DNA from: Verrucomicrobiales bacterium | GTDB lineage: Bacteria; Verrucomicrobiota; Verrucomicrobiia; Verrucomicrobiales; SKLO01 | Assembly: GCA_007123195.1 (NCBI GenBank) | Contig: SKLO01000174.1 | Location: forward strand, 1-8,951 | Reading direction: 5' to 3' | Length of the DNA stretch: 8,951 nt | Part shown: piece by piece, positions 7,387 to 8,951 of the stretch | Layout: each line of letters begins with the position of its first letter | How positions within the stretch are numbered: position 1 is the first letter of the stretch | Translations under genes and position numbers: made by a program | Notes under the pieces: generated by a model | The model's input: only the letters and a program-made list of their open reading frames with translations | Told to the model about the DNA's origin: nothing | Databases searched by the model: none

Positions 7387-7416
7387 TTGACACGCGTGGC
7401 GTGCGCTCCATGTTAA
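7387..7416 (+). promoter_or_regulatory. Candidate upstream promoter of the YbjN-domain gene
   Basis: A perfect -35 TTGACA (7387-7392) is followed after 18 bp by TGTTAA (7411-7416), a weak -10 with three of six matches. If used, it would give a leader of about 80 nt containing the AGCGG/CCGCT and GTCGG/CCGAC hairpins. Confidence 0.4.
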
Positions 7417-7492
7417 GCGGCAATTTATCCGCTGCCGCGCCGGCTGCCCGCAAGGTTCCGCCGCCCGTCGGAAGTGTCCCGACAGCCCCGCT

Positions 7493-7498
7493 TATTGT
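7493..7498 (+). promoter_or_regulatory. -10-like element for a leaderless start of the YbjN-domain gene
   Basis: TATTGT (7493-7498) matches the -10 consensus at four of six positions and ends 5 bp before the ATG at 7504. No -35 is seen at the right distance; the GTCGG-N7-CCGAC dyad covers that area. The placement repeats that seen at 331, 1122, 2952 and 5347. Confidence 0.35.
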
Positions 7499-7503
7499 TC
7501 ACC

Positions 7504-8463
7504 ATGAAGTCCATCGGTATTCATTCCGTCGCGTCCGCAGCCAAGCCACATGGTCGGCCGCTCGCCTGCCGCCTTGCCATCGCCGTGCTCGTCTGCGGAC
7601 TGAGCGCCGCCCACCTGGGCGCCCAGACCCTGTCGCCGGCGCCGACCCCGCCGAGTCCGCCGCCCCCGTCCGAAATCCCGGAAGCCGAGCCGCCGCGTGT
7701 GGGGCCGGGCCAGCCCACCACCCCATCGGACACCCCGGCCCCGCAGCCCGAGCCCGGAACCGCACCCGGCGCGCCCATGCCCGCGCCCGGCCTGCAGCCG
7801 CCGGCCACTCCGCCGGATCCGACCTCGCCGCCGCCGGCCGGCTATCCCACCCAGCCCGGACCGTCCCCGAGCCTGCCCGGCCAGCCGGGGATCGAGCCCT
7901 CACCCGGCCTGCCCGGAGCCGCCCCGCCGACCATGACGCTGCTGCTCCAGCCCAGGCTGGAAGACGTTGTCGACGTGCTTGAAGCCATGCAGTTGGCGGT
8001 CACCCCGATTGATGAAACCAGCGTCATGGTCCAACTGGGTGAGTTCAACACCCTGTTCACCCTGCGCGACAACGGCCTCAAGCTGTATGCCGGGTTCTCC
8101 GGTTACGACGACATCGAGCTTCGGCACATCAACGACTGGAACCGCCGCAAGCGTTACTCCACGGCTTACTTCGACTCCAGCAACGATCCCTGCATCGAGC
8201 ACGACCTCGATTTTGATGGCGGCGTTGCCATCCCCGCCTTGCGCAGCGTTGTCACCACCTTCGGCCTGTCCGTCAGAAGCTTCGCCGAATTCCTCGCCGA
8301 CCCCGCCACCCTGCAGCGGCCGTCGGCCAATGCCGCTCCGCCCACCGCTCCCGGATCCCCGCCCCCGTCGCCCCCGTCGCCCGTCCCCAACCCGGGCGCC
8401 GGCTTCCCTCCGGCTCCGTCCGGCTCCAATTCCCTCGACGACAACCCTGCCCCGGGTCTTTGA
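7504..8463 (+). CDS. Secreted proline-rich protein with YbjN domain
   Basis: The protein has 319 residues from the ATG at 7504. A signal peptide is visible: basic residues to R23, hydrophobic core LAIAVLVCGLSAAHL, and probable cleavage after LGA40, before Q41. Residues 43-143 are a linker with about 41 prolines in 101 residues, including PPPP at 52-55. Residues about 144-266 fit the YbjN domain (IELRHINDWNRRKRYSTAYF, PCIEHDLDFDGGV, a closing VRSFAEFL helix), named after a poorly understood E. coli protein and related in fold to type III secretion chaperones. A second proline-rich tail ends the chain. YbjN proteins are often cytoplasmic, so export is notable. Translation would need many proline tRNAs and probably EF-P at PPPP and PPP runs. 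The ATG lacks an SD and follows a -10-like TATTGT. Confidence 0.75.
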   Translation: MKSIGIHSVASAAKPHGRPLACRLAIAVLVCGLSAAHLGAQTLSPAPTPPSPPPPSEIPEAEPPRVGPGQPTTPSDTPAPQPEPGTAPGAPMPAPGLQPPATPPDPTSPPPAGYPTQPGPSPSLPGQPGIEPSPGLPGAAPPTMTLLLQPRLEDVVDVLEAMQLAVTPIDETSVMVQLGEFNTLFTLRDNGLKLYAGFSGYDDIELRHINDWNRRKRYSTAYFDSSNDPCIEHDLDFDGGVAIPALRSVVTTFGLSVRSFAEFLADPATLQRPSANAAPPTAPGSPPPSPPSPVPNPGAGFPPAPSGSNSLDDNPAPGL

Positions 8464-8538
8464 GCGCAAGGGATCGCTTTCCAGCGGCCGTCCATTCGCA
8501 GGGGGCGGACGCAGCTGTGAATGAGTGGCGCTGGCAAC

Positions 8539-8727
8539 GGTAGGGCGAGCCGTCCCTGACGAGCCGCGTTCGCCGGACCGGCGCGGAGATGGGGGCAATG
8601 GGGGGTTCGCGGGTTGTGGGGGCTTTGGCTGTTCGCGGGCAAGGCGCGGTCGGTTTGGTGTGCGGGGCTGGGGGGCGAAAGGAGGTCCTTCGGCCTGCGC
8701 GGCTCGGCAGGGACGCCTCGCCCTACC
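8539..8727. repeat. 189-bp element with 30-bp near-perfect inverted ends (MITE- or REP-like)
   Basis: The arm at 8539-8568 begins GGTAGGGCGAG and contains CGTCCCTG and GAGCCGCG. The arm at 8698-8727 is its reverse complement with 28 of 30 positions identical (mismatches at the G/C after GGCGAG and at the base after CCCTG). The 129 bp between are G-rich and non-coding. No clear target-site duplication flanks the arms. From memory, arms of this kind (GGTAGGGCGAG...GTCCC...CGAGCC) recur in Opitutales genomes, but copy number could not be checked. It may be a non-autonomous mobile element, a pair of REP units, or a transcript-end structure for the YbjN-domain gene. Confidence 0.7.
8591..8622 (+). 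other. G-quadruplex motif
   Basis: Four G runs of 5, 6, 3 and 5 (8591-8595, 8600-8605, 8611-8613, 8618-8622) are separated by loops CAAT, TTCGC and TTGT. This meets the usual four-run rule (runs of three or more, loops of 1-7). It sits within the inverted-repeat element, in the part between the arms. A second cluster of long G runs follows at 8664-8675. Confidence 0.6.
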
Positions 8728-8908
8728 CCGCGGGGTGGCAATCCCGCGGGGTGCTTCGCGCCTGCGAGGCCAATGAAGCAGGCGCAGGGAACGGTCGTCC
8801 CGCACCCCGGTCGCTGCGCCCGCGAGGGCTGGGTGAGGCGGAGTGGTGGAGTGGTGCGCGACGACTGGTCAGCGGCTTGATCGTGCGCTGTTGTTGGCGA
8901 CAGCCCGT

Positions 8909-8933
8909 AGGTTGAATTGGCGCAATTCGACCT
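8909..8933. repeat. Hairpin repeat near the right edge (REP-like or terminator stem)
   Basis: AGGTTGAATT (8909-8918) pairs with AATTCGACCT (8924-8933) over 10 positions with one G-T wobble, around a GGCGC loop. It is AT-richer than its surroundings. No T run follows. It looks like an interspersed repeat unit more than a classical terminator; copy number elsewhere is unknown. Confidence 0.5.
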
Positions 8934-8951
8934 TCTGTGCGCGGTGCGGGC

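Larger units (their letters stand above)
7264..7503 (+). other. Intergenic region between trmD and the YbjN-domain gene
   Basis: No gene is supported. A GC-only stem GCCCC/GGGGC (7366-7383) has no T run, so it is a poor intrinsic terminator. AGCGG/CCGCT (7416-7433, 8-nt AT-rich loop) lies just after the candidate upstream promoter. A GTCGG-N7-CCGAC dyad (7467-7483) lies 9 bp before the -10-like element next to the gene. Confidence 0.45.
8464..8951. other. Gene-free region with repeats, G-rich on the plus strand
   Basis: The 488 bp after the YbjN-domain gene carry no reading frame with protein-like composition on either strand. Base composition switches: the plus strand is strongly G-rich from about 8580 to 8690, while the plus-strand genes before it are C-rich. 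It holds the inverted-repeat element (8539-8727), a G-quadruplex motif, an 11-bp tandem repeat CCCGCGGGGTG (8727-8737 and 8743-8753) and a hairpin at 8909-8933. The right end of the window cuts the region. Confidence 0.6.

Noticed and set aside
7900..8805. A 301-codon minus-strand frame across the YbjN-domain gene and the repeat element
   Set aside because: Arg/Pro/Gly-rich with no domain; it runs through the inverted repeats and opposes a well-supported gene.
8464..8951. tRNA or CRISPR in the terminal gene-free region
   Set aside because: No cloverleaf or TTC-arm pattern and no regularly spaced repeats with unique spacers are present.

Overview
The window is a GC-rich stretch (about two thirds GC by eye) of a bacterial chromosome with nine well-supported protein genes and one small probable gene. 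There are no RNA genes, no CRISPR array and no recognisable transposase. The release factor 2 type (GGKGGQ motif), a small ribbon-helix-helix protein of a type I associate with Verrucomicrobiota, and the near absence of Shine-Dalgarno (SD) starts suggest an Opitutales-like member of Verrucomicrobiota. That placement is from memory, not from a search.

Layout. Positions 1-330 are an AT-richer upstream region with promoter signals. A ribbon-helix-helix gene (331-558) and a 60-residue unknown (649-831) follow. A hairpin-rich gap leads to a Wza-like polysaccharide-export lipoprotein gene (1122-1910), overlapped by a DoxX-like membrane protein gene (1898-2443). A four-helix membrane protein gene runs the other way (2287-2952) and overlaps doxX tail to tail by 157 bp. 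A divergent promoter region separates it from a sodium:solute symporter gene (3151-4749), which overlaps recO tail to tail by 34 bp (recO 4716-5300, minus). A short divergent region then leads to prfB (5347-6490, programmed +1 frameshift), trmD (6487-7263, joined by an ATGA overlap), and a gene for a secreted, proline-rich YbjN-domain protein (7504-8463). The last 488 bp hold no gene but contain a 189-bp element with 30-bp inverted ends around a G-quadruplex motif, and a further hairpin repeat.

Most striking points. (1) The prfB recoding site is canonical except that the in-frame stop is UAA instead of the usual UGA. (2) trmD is coupled to prfB, so ribosomes must shift frame at a CUU codon to reach trmD. 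TrmD makes the m1G37 that restrains +1 slippage on the tRNA-Leu reading CUU. This wiring could be a feedback loop between tRNA modification, release factor supply and TrmD supply; it is a hypothesis. (3) Five of the gene starts have a -10-like hexamer 5-7 bp before ATG and none has an SD, which suggests leaderless mRNAs. The two good SD-like sequences lie inside genes: one drives prfB recoding, the other lies in the start of the doxX-like gene.
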